In this document: piece after piece, positions 19,989 to 29,685 of the stretch | How the letters are laid out: every line of letters starts with the position of its first letter | Numbering within the stretch: position 1 is the first letter of the stretch | Origin: Lentimonas sp002292345 | GTDB lineage: Bacteria > Verrucomicrobiota > Verrucomicrobiia > Opitutales > Coraliomargaritaceae | Assembly: GCA_964187655.1 (NCBI GenBank) | Contig: CAXLMP010000056.1 | Coordinates: 12,293 to 76,292 of the forward strand | DNA: 64,000 nucleotides | Direction: 5' to 3' | Translations under genes and position numbers: made by a program | The notes under the pieces: model-generated | What the model saw: the letters and a program-made list of their open reading frames with translations, nothing else | Told to the model about the DNA's origin: nothing | Database searches by the model: none

Positions 19989-20072
19989 ATTATTTGTATT
20001 TAGGTTGTTTAGTTTGCTTCTGCGCCGTCCACGGTTGCTACATGGTCCCGAACACGGAAAGGGTTGATTAGA

Positions 20073-20912
20073 TTAGTGTGCTTCTTCGTCGTGATTGGTC
20101 ATCAAGCCGATGTAAATAGCGACTAGTAGCGTAAAGATGAGCGCTTGAACCACACCGACGAGCACCTCGTAAAAGTAGAATGGAATCGGCACGATATAAG
20201 GAGCCATCCCTGTCATGCTAGTCAGCAGGTTTTCGCCGCCGAAGACGTTACCGTACAAACGAAAAGACAGAGAAACTGGGCGGAATGCAATCGAGACAAT
20301 TTCAATAATACCGACCATGAAGAAGATGGGCGCCAAAAGAATATAAATTACCTTCGGTGTTTCTTTTTTGTCGGCCTTGTTACCAAAAAGCTCCCAGGCA
20401 AAAAATTTCGGACCCGCCACTTTAAGGCTGATCACAAGCCATGCGACCATCGACACTAGCGCCATGCCGAGCGTTGCATTCAAATCGGCACTCGCGGGAC
20501 GCATCCAATAAGTAAAGTGGCCGTCGTGCTCAATATGCCCAAATACCCCGACGCCTGGAATCAACCCACTCCAGTTATGAATCACAATAAACAGAAAGAG
20601 GCCGATCAGCAGCGGGAATGCCAGCGGAAATGCCTTTTTCCCAACAACCGGCACCAGTAGATCGCGTAGTCCATCGATTAAACTTTCAATCACTGCCTGC
20701 CCTTTGCTCGGGATCAACTGAGGCGTACCAACCGAAAAACGAATGACCAAAATCAGCACAATTGAAATCACCCAGGTCGTTAGAATCGAGTTTGTGATTG
20801 GTAGGCCAAAAAGCTCCGTCAAGTGATACGGAGACGGGCTCACACCACCCGCAGCATGCAGCGCGGATGCCGTTCCAGAAAAAAGAAGGACTGTTGGTAG
20901 TAACTTGTTCAC
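20073..20912 (-). CDS. atpB: ATP synthase a subunit
   Basis: Fo channel subunit, 279 residues with about six membrane helices. The essential Arg218 lies in SLSFRLYGNVFGGE, matching Arg210 of the Escherichia coli protein. The N-terminus (1-22) is signal-peptide-like, ending ALHAAG. It is the first gene of the operon; no atpI precedes it. A candidate promoter lies about 60-85 bp upstream of the start. Confidence 0.94.
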   Translation of the reverse strand: MNKLLPTVLLFSGTASALHAAGGVSPSPYHLTELFGLPITNSILTTWVISIVLILVIRFSVGTPQLIPSKGQAVIESLIDGLRDLLVPVVGKKAFPLAFPLLIGLFLFIVIHNWSGLIPGVGVFGHIEHDGHFTYWMRPASADLNATLGMALVSMVAWLVISLKVAGPKFFAWELFGNKADKKETPKVIYILLAPIFFMVGIIEIVSIAFRPVSLSFRLYGNVFGGENLLTSMTGMAPYIVPIPFYFYEVLVGVVQALIFTLLVAIYIGLMTNHDEEAH

Positions 20913-20967
20913 GAAGAACTAAAAAGAAAGTTGTTTGTTGCGGCGAGGAACCGCTGGAAAGGCGAAC

Positions 20968-20996
20968 TTAATGGAGCCGCAACCTTATTGCGTCAA
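20968..20996 (-). promoter_or_regulatory. Candidate sigma70-type promoter of the atp operon
   Basis: Read on the minus strand, TTGACG (20996-20991) is followed after 17 bp by CATTAA (20973-20968), about 55 bp before the atpB start. The -35 is good but the -10 matches only 3 of 6, so this is tentative. Confidence 0.3.
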
Positions 20997-21120
20997 CACC
21001 TAATGATTCTTTTAATCTTAGCATTAGTTGGACTTATGGCTTCTATCAATTCCACGTGTTATATCTAAACTTGCGCCGCAGTGCACATCGCCTAATTGTT
21101 ATTCAGACTGCAGCATAGCC

Positions 21121-21351
21121 ATGAGTAGCCCGACCAATTTAACCGACAGCATTGCACGCCTCCGCGACCGCAAGGGCGGCTCTAATATTGTCAGCGGAAA
21201 GCGCCCAGCAGCAAAACCACCTGCGCCGCGCAACAACCCACGCAGCGAACGCCGATTCGCGACGGATTCGTTCATGTTGTTTGCCTACATATTGCTAGGT
21301 ATCGCGACCGCCTGCCAGCTGATCCTCATCGCCTGGCTGGATATTATTTAA
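21121..21351 (+). CDS. Small hypothetical membrane protein
   Basis: A 76-residue protein beginning MSSPTNLTDSIARLRDRKGG. The basic, Pro/Asn-rich N-terminal half (KRPAAKPPAPRNNPRSERR) is followed by one C-terminal membrane helix (about 52-75). It is transcribed divergently from the atp operon and ends 10 bp from the convergent trmB. I do not recognise the family. The in-frame upstream start at 21028 would add an unlikely N-terminus. Confidence 0.55.
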   Translation: MSSPTNLTDSIARLRDRKGGSNIVSGKRPAAKPPAPRNNPRSERRFATDSFMLFAYILLGIATACQLILIAWLDII

Positions 21352-21361
21352 GCCCGCGCGG

Positions 21362-21958
21362 CTAGACCCGACGCGCGATCACCGAGTGGTAGCCGTCCAT
21401 CAATTCCTGGAAATAGGTCTCCATCTCGTGCGGCCACTCCGCCGCCGTGTCGATCTCCCACTCAGGGTGCGCCTGTAAATGCTCCACCGTCCACTCGTAG
21501 TACGGCAAATCGTCTGATCGGAAGCAGAACCGTCCGCCCGATTCCGTACGCCGCGCCACTTCATCCAGAAATGCCACCTGCACCATACGGCGACGATGGT
21601 GCTTCGCTTTAGGCCAAGGATCAGGGAACAGGAGCACCGTCATATCAAAGCGTATCCGCTCCGGCAGCACTTCTAGAAATTCACCCAATTCCGCTTTAAA
21701 AAAATGCAGATTCTGCAGCTGGCGCTTATCCCGTTTATCGAGACCCTTGCGAATCCGCCAAGAGATGAGATCAATCCCCACGCAGGTTTGCTCGAGGTTT
21801 TCCTCTGCATAACTCGTGAGCCAGTGGCCATGGCCACAGCCAGCCTCAAACAAGATGCGGTCGACTCCCTCCAGCGCAGCGCCACACTCCGTTCTCAACG
21901 CGGCCTTACGCTCTGTTTGTTTTTCCAATTCACGAGCATGCGCTGCTGAAATTTCCAT
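21362..21958 (-). CDS. trmB: tRNA (guanine-N7-)-methyltransferase TrmB
   Basis: Methylates N7 of G46 in the variable loop of tRNAs using S-adenosylmethionine. The 198-residue protein shows the SAM loop FEAGCGHGHW (37-46), GIDLISWRI (61-69) and the TrmB signature FPDPWPKAKHHRRR (111-124). The C-terminus has the RSDD and METYFQELMDGYHSVIA elements. The length is slightly below average because the N-terminal extension is short. Confidence 0.92.
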   Translation of the reverse strand: MEISAAHARELEKQTERKAALRTECGAALEGVDRILFEAGCGHGHWLTSYAEENLEQTCVGIDLISWRIRKGLDKRDKRQLQNLHFFKAELGEFLEVLPERIRFDMTVLLFPDPWPKAKHHRRRMVQVAFLDEVARRTESGGRFCFRSDDLPYYEWTVEHLQAHPEWEIDTAAEWPHEMETYFQELMDGYHSVIARRV

Positions 21959-22015
21959 AATGCCCGTTTATGCACCGCCACACTCGACAAGGTCAAGGCA
22001 GTTGAGACCCACAAA

Positions 22016-22105
22016 TCCCCCGTCTCACGACGGAGGCCACCAAACAATGTGACCTCGATCTGTTAGTCGGGGAGCACCATGTGGCATCGATCGTCAGATC
22101 GGGGA
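22016..22105. repeat. Cluster of three REP-like hairpins
   Basis: Three units of form GTGG + 8-nt arm + 4-nt loop + 8-nt arm + A. One is on the minus strand (22016-22040, arms CCTCCGTC/GACGGGGG, loop GTGA). Two are on the plus strand: 22049-22073 (CCTCGATC/AGTCGGGG, loop TGTT, slightly decayed) and 22081-22105 (CATCGATC/GATCGGGG, loop GTCA). The stems differ by paired changes. The layout matches REP elements with a 5' GTGG foot. Confidence 0.8.
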
Positions 22106-22182
22106 ACAGCTGAGTCCGCGACCCGGCACAGGCACTGCGCCCATCACTCTTACACCCTGACCTAACCACTAGCATCGCGGGA

Positions 22183-23490
22183 TCAACCAGCTGGCGACGA
22201 CGATTCCTCCGCTTGCGACTGCTTATAGGGTAGGCTAAAATAAAATTTAGCCCCCTGCCCCGCTTCGCTCTCGACCGAGACGCTGCCACCATGCTGTTGC
22301 ACAATATGCTTGATGATACTCAACCCAAGCCCCGTGCCGCCACTTTCACGCGAACGCCCTTTATCCACCCGGTAAAAGCGCTCGAAAATATGCGGGATGT
22401 CCTTCTGTGGAATGCCAGGCCCGTCATCGGTAACCGTGCACAGCACTTTGTTTTTCAATTCATCATATCGAGCAGACACAGTTAGCAAGGTAAAATCAGG
22501 CGCATAGCGGAACGCATTTTCGATTAGATTATCAAACACTTGCTGAATCCTAAAGCGATCAAAGGCAAACTCCCCTACCCGCTCATCAAAATCCAGCTTG
22601 ATTGACTGTTCTTGGGCATTCAGCCGCGATTTATACGGCTCTAACATCTCTTCTAGCAATTGCTGCAGGGACTGCATCGAAGTTTGTATCCGCTCCGGGT
22701 TGGACTCCAAGCGCGATAGCACCAATAGGTCCTCCACTAGTAAGTGCAGGCGCTGTGCATTGTTCACAATCTTATCCAAAAAGCGCGCACGCGTCTCTTC
22801 GGGTAAGGTGGCATGATCCTCGACCAGCGTTTCCGCAAATCCCTTAATAATCGTTAAAGGGGTGCGCAACTCATGAGACACATTGGCCACAAAATCGCGT
22901 CGCACCTCCTCAAGGCCCTTCAACCGGGTGATGTCATGCAGTACCAATAGCGTCGACTCTGTACCCTGCCCAGACACGCCACACACCGCCACGCATGAAA
23001 CCTCAAACCAGAGGACCTCGCCTAGGCGCTCAACACTCACCTCCTGCCGCTTCGGGTTGTGGTCCTCGCGATACGCTTTTAAAACCTCTAGCAGACTGGT
23101 CGAACGCAACGCAGTCTCCACCCGTGCGCCCTTCAATGCTCGCGTTCGCTGAAATAGGCGCTGGGCCGAATCATTCACAAATTCAATTACATGTTGATCG
23201 TTAAAGATAATCACCGCCTCTTGAATCGACCCCAACAACGCCTCCAACTGATTCGAAAGCCCTGACTCCACGTCGGCATAACCACGATAGCGAACAATCA
23301 AACCATTTGTCTCCTTGATCAGCCCATCAAACCCCAAACGCTTCAACATCGAAGTTGGCTCATTCACCAACATACAACGATTCCGGCGGACCGCATCCTG
23401 TAACTCGCGCGCGATACGCCGGGTCTTCAACGCCGTCGTCAAAAGCACGATCAAAGCCGCACAAAGCAGCGAACTCAGAAAAATAACCAT
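22183..23490 (-). CDS. phoR: PhoR-type sensor histidine kinase
   Basis: Membrane-anchored sensor kinase of 435 residues. One N-terminal membrane helix (2-20) is followed by a linker, a PAS domain (about 82-190) and HisKA with the phospho-acceptor His206 in FVANVSHELRTPLT. A HATPase_c domain follows with DDGPGIP, FERFYRVD and GGTGLGLSI. This short single-helix plus PAS layout is that of PhoR (phosphate starvation). It overlaps the response regulator by one base (TAATG). No pst or phoU genes are nearby to confirm the signal, so the symbol is by similarity. Confidence 0.8.
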   Translation of the reverse strand: MVIFLSSLLCAALIVLLTTALKTRRIARELQDAVRRNRCMLVNEPTSMLKRLGFDGLIKETNGLIVRYRGYADVESGLSNQLEALLGSIQEAVIIFNDQHVIEFVNDSAQRLFQRTRALKGARVETALRSTSLLEVLKAYREDHNPKRQEVSVERLGEVLWFEVSCVAVCGVSGQGTESTLLVLHDITRLKGLEEVRRDFVANVSHELRTPLTIIKGFAETLVEDHATLPEETRARFLDKIVNNAQRLHLLVEDLLVLSRLESNPERIQTSMQSLQQLLEEMLEPYKSRLNAQEQSIKLDFDERVGEFAFDRFRIQQVFDNLIENAFRYAPDFTLLTVSARYDELKNKVLCTVTDDGPGIPQKDIPHIFERFYRVDKGRSRESGGTGLGLSIIKHIVQQHGGSVSVESEAGQGAKFYFSLPYKQSQAEESSSPAG

Positions 23491-24191
23491 TAGATATCGA
23501 CGGCACGGTAGCCGACCCCGCGAACGGTCTCGATCAAATGTGCATACGCCCCCAACTTTTCTCGAACACGGCGTACGTGCGTGTCCACCGTGCGCGTCTC
23601 TATATCAGTGTCATAGTTCCAAACAGCCACGAGCAAATGCTCCCGCGACTGCACGCGTCCCTTGCGCTCCATCAGTAGTTGTAACAAGCGAAACTCGGTC
23701 GCAGTCAGGGTCACCTCTACACCATCGATGCTCAACTGATGTAACTCTGCATCTATCAGCACCCCGCTGATTTCGATACGCGTGGACTTAGTCGTCTGTG
23801 TCACTGTCGCGCTACGTGCTAGAAGCTTTCCCACACGAATTGATAACTCTTTCATATTAAATGGCTTAGGCAAATAATCGTCCGCGCCCAGCTCCAAGCC
23901 TTGAATCCGATCTTCGGTTTCTCCACGCGCTGTCAGAAAAATGATAGGGACATGCTTCAGTAAAGGATCGGCACGCGCCATGCGGCACAGTTGCAAACCA
24001 CTCAGCACAGGCATCATGATATCAAGAATCATAATCTCAGGCTCAAAGTCACGCGCAGTACTGGCAAATAACAAAGGATCATTCAATGCCTGACAGCGAT
24101 AGCCTTCCTGCTCGAGTTTATACTTCAATAACTCTGTGACATCAGACTCATCATCGACGACTAGGATACGCTGGGCTTTAAGAGTATGCAT
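23490..24191 (-). CDS. phoB: PhoB-type response regulator
   Basis: Response regulator of 233 residues. The receiver domain has acidic residues VVDDESD, phospho-acceptor Asp57 in ILDIMMP and the conserved Lys109 of LPKPF. A winged-helix OmpR/PhoB DNA-binding domain (about 140-233) ends in RTVDTHVRRVREKLG...VRGVGYR. It is translationally coupled to the kinase. A GTCAC direct repeat with 11-bp spacing upstream (24348-24363) could be a Pho-box-like autoregulatory site. Confidence 0.82.
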   Translation of the reverse strand: MHTLKAQRILVVDDESDVTELLKYKLEQEGYRCQALNDPLLFASTARDFEPEIMILDIMMPVLSGLQLCRMARADPLLKHVPIIFLTARGETEDRIQGLELGADDYLPKPFNMKELSIRVGKLLARSATVTQTTKSTRIEISGVLIDAELHQLSIDGVEVTLTATEFRLLQLLMERKGRVQSREHLLVAVWNYDTDIETRTVDTHVRRVREKLGAYAHLIETVRGVGYRAVDI

Positions 24192-24347
24192 ACTGTGGAA
24201 TTGAGAATAATTTATAACAAGCGTTCACCATCGAAAAGCAACGACCGTTCTTTAGGCACTTACACATTTCGCTAAAACAAAAAATAAGTCGCTCTACCTC
24301 AACGCTTAAACACTTAAAGAGAAGACACTCAAGAGATTTTACCCAGC

Positions 24348-24363
24348 GTCACACGATTGTCAC
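24348..24363 (+). promoter_or_regulatory. Pho-box-like direct repeat
   Basis: Two GTCAC half-sites at 24348-24352 and 24359-24363 are 11 bp apart, the spacing of PhoB half-sites (CTGTCAT-like). It lies about 160 bp upstream of phoB but points the opposite way, so this is weak. Confidence 0.25.
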
Positions 24364-24377
24364 GATCACTCCCCCTA

Positions 24378-24395
24378 GGTTCGCCCTCGCGAACC
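24378..24395. other. Hairpin downstream of mnmG
   Basis: GGTTCGC-CCTC-GCGAACC forms a 7-bp stem with a 4-base loop, 18 bp after the mnmG stop. There is no T run after it on the minus strand, so it is not a classic terminator. Confidence 0.4.
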
Positions 24396-24412
24396 AAATT
24401 AGCAGCTCTCCA

Positions 24413-26353
24413 CTAAGCTTTTTTCTTGTTCGCGCGACGCGCTTCCAGATGCACCATCAGGATGCTAATATCCGCAGGATTTACGCCACTAATACGATTG
24501 GCCTGGCCCAGCGTGCGCGGCATAATTTCGATCAACTTTTGCGCGCTCTCAGCCCTCAATCCTTTGACTAGAGAGTAATCAAACCTATCCGGGATGCGGA
24601 TGTGGTCGATGTGCTTCATCTTCTCAATCTGCTTTCTCTCACGCTCAAGATAACCCTTGAACACGACGCGGTAGTGCACCTCTGCGCGCACCTCTTTAGA
24701 TTCAGCTTTCAACGCTTGCGGAAAGTCGTCCTGCAAATGAGAACGACGCAAGTGAAGCGCATAGCTCTCCCCTGCCCTGAGTTCGTCTTCCAGCCGCTGC
24801 GTCCACTTAGCGACCTTAGCGGCCTTCGACATAATCCGCTTTAGTCGCTGAATACCAACGAGTTGCAGTTTTTCAGAATGCTCCATTAAGCGTATTTCTG
24901 CACTCGGATGGTTAAACAAAAGTCGATGCTCGGCACGGCTGGAAAACATCCGATACGGCTCTTTGGTTCCCTTCGTGACTAGGTCATCAATCAATACCCC
25001 CAAATACGCCTCGTGGCGCTTGAGCACTAATGGCTCACTGCCGCGCAACTTCTGCACTGCATTCACGCCGGCAATAAGGCCCTGCCCTGCCGCCTCCTCA
25101 TAGCCAGACGTCCCGTTGATCTGGCCAGCAAAGAATAGATTCTCCACCTTCTTTGATTCAAGCGAAGGAAACAATTGTGTCGGCGGCGCAAAGTCATACT
25201 CCACCGCATACGCCGGGCGTAGCATGTGAACCTTCTCCAAGCCATCGATACTCCGCAGCATGTCCAACTGGACACTAAAAGGTAAACTGGTTGAGAGCCC
25301 ATTGATGTACCATTCGTTGGTATTGCGCCCTTCTGGCTCAAGAAATAGCATATGCCGCTCCTTGTCGGCAAAGCGGACGAACTTATCTTCAATACTTGGG
25401 CAGTAGCGCGGGCCAGTGCCCTCGATCTGACCTGAGTACATCGGCGACAAGTGCAGATTATCGGTCACCACTTGCCGTGTCTCCGCCCCGGTGTAAGTCA
25501 TCCAGCAAGACACTTGATCTTTACCCGGCAACCACCCGAGCTTGCGCTGCCCTGGATGTTCCACGTGGAACAGTTCATGCTCTGACTCACGGGCGCCCTG
25601 CTCGGATTGTTCCACGTGGAACACATTATCAACCCCGCGGGTATCATAAAAAGCAAACAAGGTCGGATCAGGATCACCCCGCTGCTCTTCGAGTTGGCTG
25701 AAATCGATACTACTTCCCAAAATACGCGCCGGCGTGCCAGTCTTGAGCCGCTCAAGCTCGATACCTGCCTCTTGAAAAGAACCCGAAAGCCCTTCCGCAG
25801 AGACATCGCCCATCCGGCCACCCTTATTGGTGTTCTTGCCCACGTGCATCAGGCCACGCAGAAAGGTCCCCGTAGTGACCACCACCGTCCTCGCATAGAA
25901 ATCTACGTCGAGGTTGGTGCGCACGCCCACCACACGCCCGCCTTTATAGATAAGCCCCTGAACCATCGCCTGAAACAAGTCGAGATTGGCCTGAAGCTCG
26001 AGTACGTGCTTCATCCGGTACTGATACGCCTTCTTATCACACTGCGCACGTGGCGCCTGCACCGCCGGGCCCTTTGATGCATTTAACAAACGAAACTGAA
26101 TCGCCGTCGTATCGGTATTAATCGCCATCTCCCCGCCAAGTGCATCAATCTCACGCACCATATGTCCCTTAGCCTGGCCACCAATCGCTGGATTACAGCT
26201 CATTTGAGCGACAGTATCTAAATTGCCAGTCAGCATCAAAACATCGGCACCCAGCCGCGCAGCGGCAAGGGCAGCTTCACAGCCAGCATGACCGGCTCCA
26301 CAGACAATCACATCGTAGGGCTGGTTCGGCCCAAATTTTAATCCGCCACTCAT
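24413..26353 (-). CDS. mnmG: tRNA uridine-5-carboxymethylaminomethyl modification enzyme MnmG (GidA)
   Basis: FAD enzyme that with MnmE modifies U34 of tRNAs; 646 residues. It has the FAD loop GAGHAGCEAA (19-28), SCNPAIGGQAKGH, the GTGPRYCPSIEDK motif, the GQINGTSGYEEAAGQGL segment and a helical C-terminal MnmE-binding domain. An atypical loop near 240-270 contains FHVEQ (245-249) and FHVEH (262-266), each encoded by a perfect parS-type palindrome. The ATG at 26353 overlaps the mnmE stop as ATGA; an upstream TTG at 26365 is less likely. Confidence 0.95.
   Translation of the reverse strand: MSGGLKFGPNQPYDVIVCGAGHAGCEAALAAARLGADVLMLTGNLDTVAQMSCNPAIGGQAKGHMVREIDALGGEMAINTDTTAIQFRLLNASKGPAVQAPRAQCDKKAYQYRMKHVLELQANLDLFQAMVQGLIYKGGRVVGVRTNLDVDFYARTVVVTTGTFLRGLMHVGKNTNKGGRMGDVSAEGLSGSFQEAGIELERLKTGTPARILGSSIDFSQLEEQRGDPDPTLFAFYDTRGVDNVFHVEQSEQGARESEHELFHVEHPGQRKLGWLPGKDQVSCWMTYTGAETRQVVTDNLHLSPMYSGQIEGTGPRYCPSIEDKFVRFADKERHMLFLEPEGRNTNEWYINGLSTSLPFSVQLDMLRSIDGLEKVHMLRPAYAVEYDFAPPTQLFPSLESKKVENLFFAGQINGTSGYEEAAGQGLIAGVNAVQKLRGSEPLVLKRHEAYLGVLIDDLVTKGTKEPYRMFSSRAEHRLLFNHPSAEIRLMEHSEKLQLVGIQRLKRIMSKAAKVAKWTQRLEDELRAGESYALHLRRSHLQDDFPQALKAESKEVRAEVHYRVVFKGYLERERKQIEKMKHIDHIRIPDRFDYSLVKGLRAESAQKLIEIMPRTLGQANRISGVNPADISILMVHLEARRANKKKA
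25557..25572. promoter_or_regulatory. parS-type centromere palindrome 1, inside mnmG
   Basis: The perfect 16-bp palindrome TGTTCCACGTGGAACA matches the bacterial ParB-binding parS consensus (TGTTNCACGTGAAACA) with its invariant CACGTG core; the outer arm varies as in known sites. It is read in frame as FHVEH. Confidence 0.82.
25608..25623. promoter_or_regulatory. parS-type centromere palindrome 2, inside mnmG
   Basis: An identical 16-bp palindrome lies exactly 51 bp (17 codons) from the first and is read as FHVEQ. Two perfect copies this close are very unlikely by chance; parS sites commonly cluster near the replication origin. Confidence 0.82.
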
Positions 26354-27711
26354 TTTCCGATACAAAACTGTTTAAATAGACTGTCGAGCATACGCTCATT
26401 ATCCACTTTACCAACTACCTTACCGATAGACTCCACAGCAGCACGCAAATCTGAAGCAATCAACTCAGACAAATCATCCTGCTTCATTTTCTGCGACGCC
26501 AACTCTAATGAGTCATAAGCCTCACACAGCGCACTAGCATGGCGGGCATTGACGACGACACCATCGGTCGCATTCGGTTGCTGCACTGCAGACTCAATCG
26601 AATCTATCCAAAGCTCGCGAAACGCCTGTAGGCCAGCGTGCTCTTGCAGCGATATACGTGCGTGCTGAAATTCAGGCAGAAAATCGTGATGCTCGCATGC
26701 ATTTGGTAGATCGATTTTGTTTTCAACCACAATTGTATTCTTAGGCGTCATTTGAGCCAGCAACGACTCGGGCAGGGCAGGGGAGGGCAACGAGGCATCC
26801 AGCATCAGCAAAAAGAAATCTGCAGTTTCAGCCTGCTCAATCGTATGGTTGATGCCAATTTGCTCAATCACATCACCGGCTTCATGCAGACCCGCCGTAT
26901 CCAGAATCTCAATACGCCAAGGGCCCACCATTAAAAACGCTGAGATGTAGTCACGAGTCGTGCCTGGCATATCACTAACAATCGACCGATCCGAACCAGT
27001 CAGCGTATTAATCAAACTGCTCTTACCCACATTCGGCTCACCAATAATTAGCGCCTTAACACCCTCGTGCAGAAGCGCTGTATAACGTTGAGTATCAATT
27101 AGTTCCGAAATCTCAATGATTAACTTTCGCAGCTCTGCAGCAGGTCCTTGCTGATCCTCACTGGGCAAATCTTCTTCAGGAAAATCAATATATGCTTCGA
27201 GATGCGCCATGACACTCAGGAGCCGATCCGTCAACTCACTCATCTTACGCCCAACTGAACCGTGCAACTGTCGCTGCGCTACTTCGATACTGCGATCCGA
27301 ACGCGCTCGAATCAGATCTGACACCGCCTCGGCCTGACTTAGATCCATCTTACCATTTAGAAAGGCAGTGCGCGTAAACTCGCCTGGCTCTGCCGGCCGG
27401 CAACCACGAGCAAAGAGATCCGCGATGATTTTCTGCACGATCAAGGGATTGCCATGAGGAGCGATTTCAAGCATCGCTTCGCCCGTAAAAGACTTACCCA
27501 GCTCGAAGTACGTGACAACACAGTCATCAATACTCGCACCAATTACATCCTGGTAAGTGCCAAAATGAGCATAGCGCGGCGCGAGAGCTTGCTCGCGACC
27601 TAAAATTTCAGCCGAGAGGCCCGAACAAGCAGGACCACTCAAGCGAATCACCGCGATGGCTGATTCGCCAGCCGGAGTCGAAAGAGCAACTATTGTATCA
27701 GTGGCGGGCAT
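26350..27711 (-). CDS. mnmE: tRNA modification GTPase MnmE (TrmE)
   Basis: GTPase partner of MnmG, 453 residues. It has an N-terminal tetrahydrofolate-binding domain (STPAGESAIAVIRLSG), a helical domain and an inserted G domain with GEPNVGKSS (224-232), DMPGTTRD (247-254) and ENKIDLPN. The C-terminus is the catalytic FCIGK motif (Cys450). It is followed by mnmG with a 4-bp overlap, so the two subunits are made together. Confidence 0.95.
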   Translation of the reverse strand: MPATDTIVALSTPAGESAIAVIRLSGPACSGLSAEILGREQALAPRYAHFGTYQDVIGASIDDCVVTYFELGKSFTGEAMLEIAPHGNPLIVQKIIADLFARGCRPAEPGEFTRTAFLNGKMDLSQAEAVSDLIRARSDRSIEVAQRQLHGSVGRKMSELTDRLLSVMAHLEAYIDFPEEDLPSEDQQGPAAELRKLIIEISELIDTQRYTALLHEGVKALIIGEPNVGKSSLINTLTGSDRSIVSDMPGTTRDYISAFLMVGPWRIEILDTAGLHEAGDVIEQIGINHTIEQAETADFFLLMLDASLPSPALPESLLAQMTPKNTIVVENKIDLPNACEHHDFLPEFQHARISLQEHAGLQAFRELWIDSIESAVQQPNATDGVVVNARHASALCEAYDSLELASQKMKQDDLSELIASDLRAAVESIGKVVGKVDNERMLDSLFKQFCIGK

Positions 27712-28013
27712 AATGCCGCAAAGTTCGTCACATATGCCGTGGCGTCAAGTACACATCTGCAGCGCTCTATTTAGCGATGAATGAGTTCCCATCTAGAGTA
27801 GGGCACGTAGAGTGAAAAATAGACCCATCCTTGATGGTTTAAAACCATAAAAATACACCCTTCGTAGTAGGTGAGAGCTCAAACACTTCTGCAACCTACA
27901 ACACGGGCAGGGAGGGGGGGGCACTGTAACTCGATATCTTTAGCTAGATTACACTCAGCATACTCGCAGCATTAAGCTTACGTGAGACCTGACTATAACT
28001 CACACCTTTAGTT
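27712..28013. other. Intergenic region between recA and mnmE
   Basis: About 300 bp with no gene. It holds an ATGGTTT-A-AAACCAT palindrome near 27834-27848 and a G-rich run at 27905-27921 (GGG-CA-GGG-A-G8) that fits a four-stranded G-quadruplex pattern on the plus strand. Confidence 0.4.
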
Positions 28014-29081
<1,068 letters not shown>

Positions 29082-29141
29082 ATCAGTAGTGAGTTTGTTG
29101 TTAGTGTTGATTTATAAATTAGATTGAGTACGACTTTGACG

Positions 29142-29642
29142 ATGGCAAGTTTAAATGATAATTTGTTCACTATATTAGTGGCCCACTCAAATCAGCAAGA
29201 ATTCGGCTGCTACCTACAGACACAAAGGAGCACATCGAAGATCTGTATCACTAGCGAGGGCTTGGAAGCCTTGCTTTTCAAGGGTAGCGCACGCCCTAAT
29301 ACCCGCGAGGATAATGTTTTTCGGACGCCGTTCATGAAATGGTTGCATGCTGTTCAAAACATGTCGTTTAAAGAAAAATGGTCACAACTAGCGTCACAAG
29401 GCACTAATTTCCAACAAGCCGTCCGGCGCACGCTGCTCGAAATTCCACTAGCGCAGCGAGTGAACTACAAAGCAATCGCCACTCGTATTGGGCAACCTAC
29501 TGCCAGTCGCGCAGTCGGCTCAGCAATTGCAGCAAATCCCATTGCATTACTTATTCCATGTCATCGTGTAGTGCCTGCAGTGGGTGGCACTGGAAACTAT
29601 CGCTGGGGCTTTGAGCGTAAACTTGCACTCGTGGAGGCTTAG
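29142..29642 (+). CDS. ogt: Methylated-DNA--protein-cysteine methyltransferase
   Basis: Suicide DNA repair protein that transfers O6-alkyl groups from guanine to its own Cys140 in IPCHRVV; 166 residues. The helix-turn-helix (VNYKAIATRIGQPTASRAVGSAIAANP) with the Arg finger position and the GGTGNYRWGFERKLALVE C-terminus are typical. It is divergent from recA, which fits a shared DNA-repair neighbourhood. A TTG at 29124 would give six more residues. Confidence 0.9.
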   Translation: MASLNDNLFTILVAHSNQQEFGCYLQTQRSTSKICITSEGLEALLFKGSARPNTREDNVFRTPFMKWLHAVQNMSFKEKWSQLASQGTNFQQAVRRTLLEIPLAQRVNYKAIATRIGQPTASRAVGSAIAANPIALLIPCHRVVPAVGGTGNYRWGFERKLALVEA

Positions 29643-29685
29643 CAGTTAGAAAGGGCCGACCTGTATCAACTATTTCAGTAAAACT

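Noticed and set aside
21046..21061. Third possible parS site upstream of the small membrane protein gene
   Set aside because: Only about 11 of 16 positions match, and one arm of the palindrome is lost.
26390..26410. DnaA-box-like TTATCCACT near the end of mnmE
   Set aside because: A single imperfect box inside a coding sequence with no partner boxes is not evidence for an origin.
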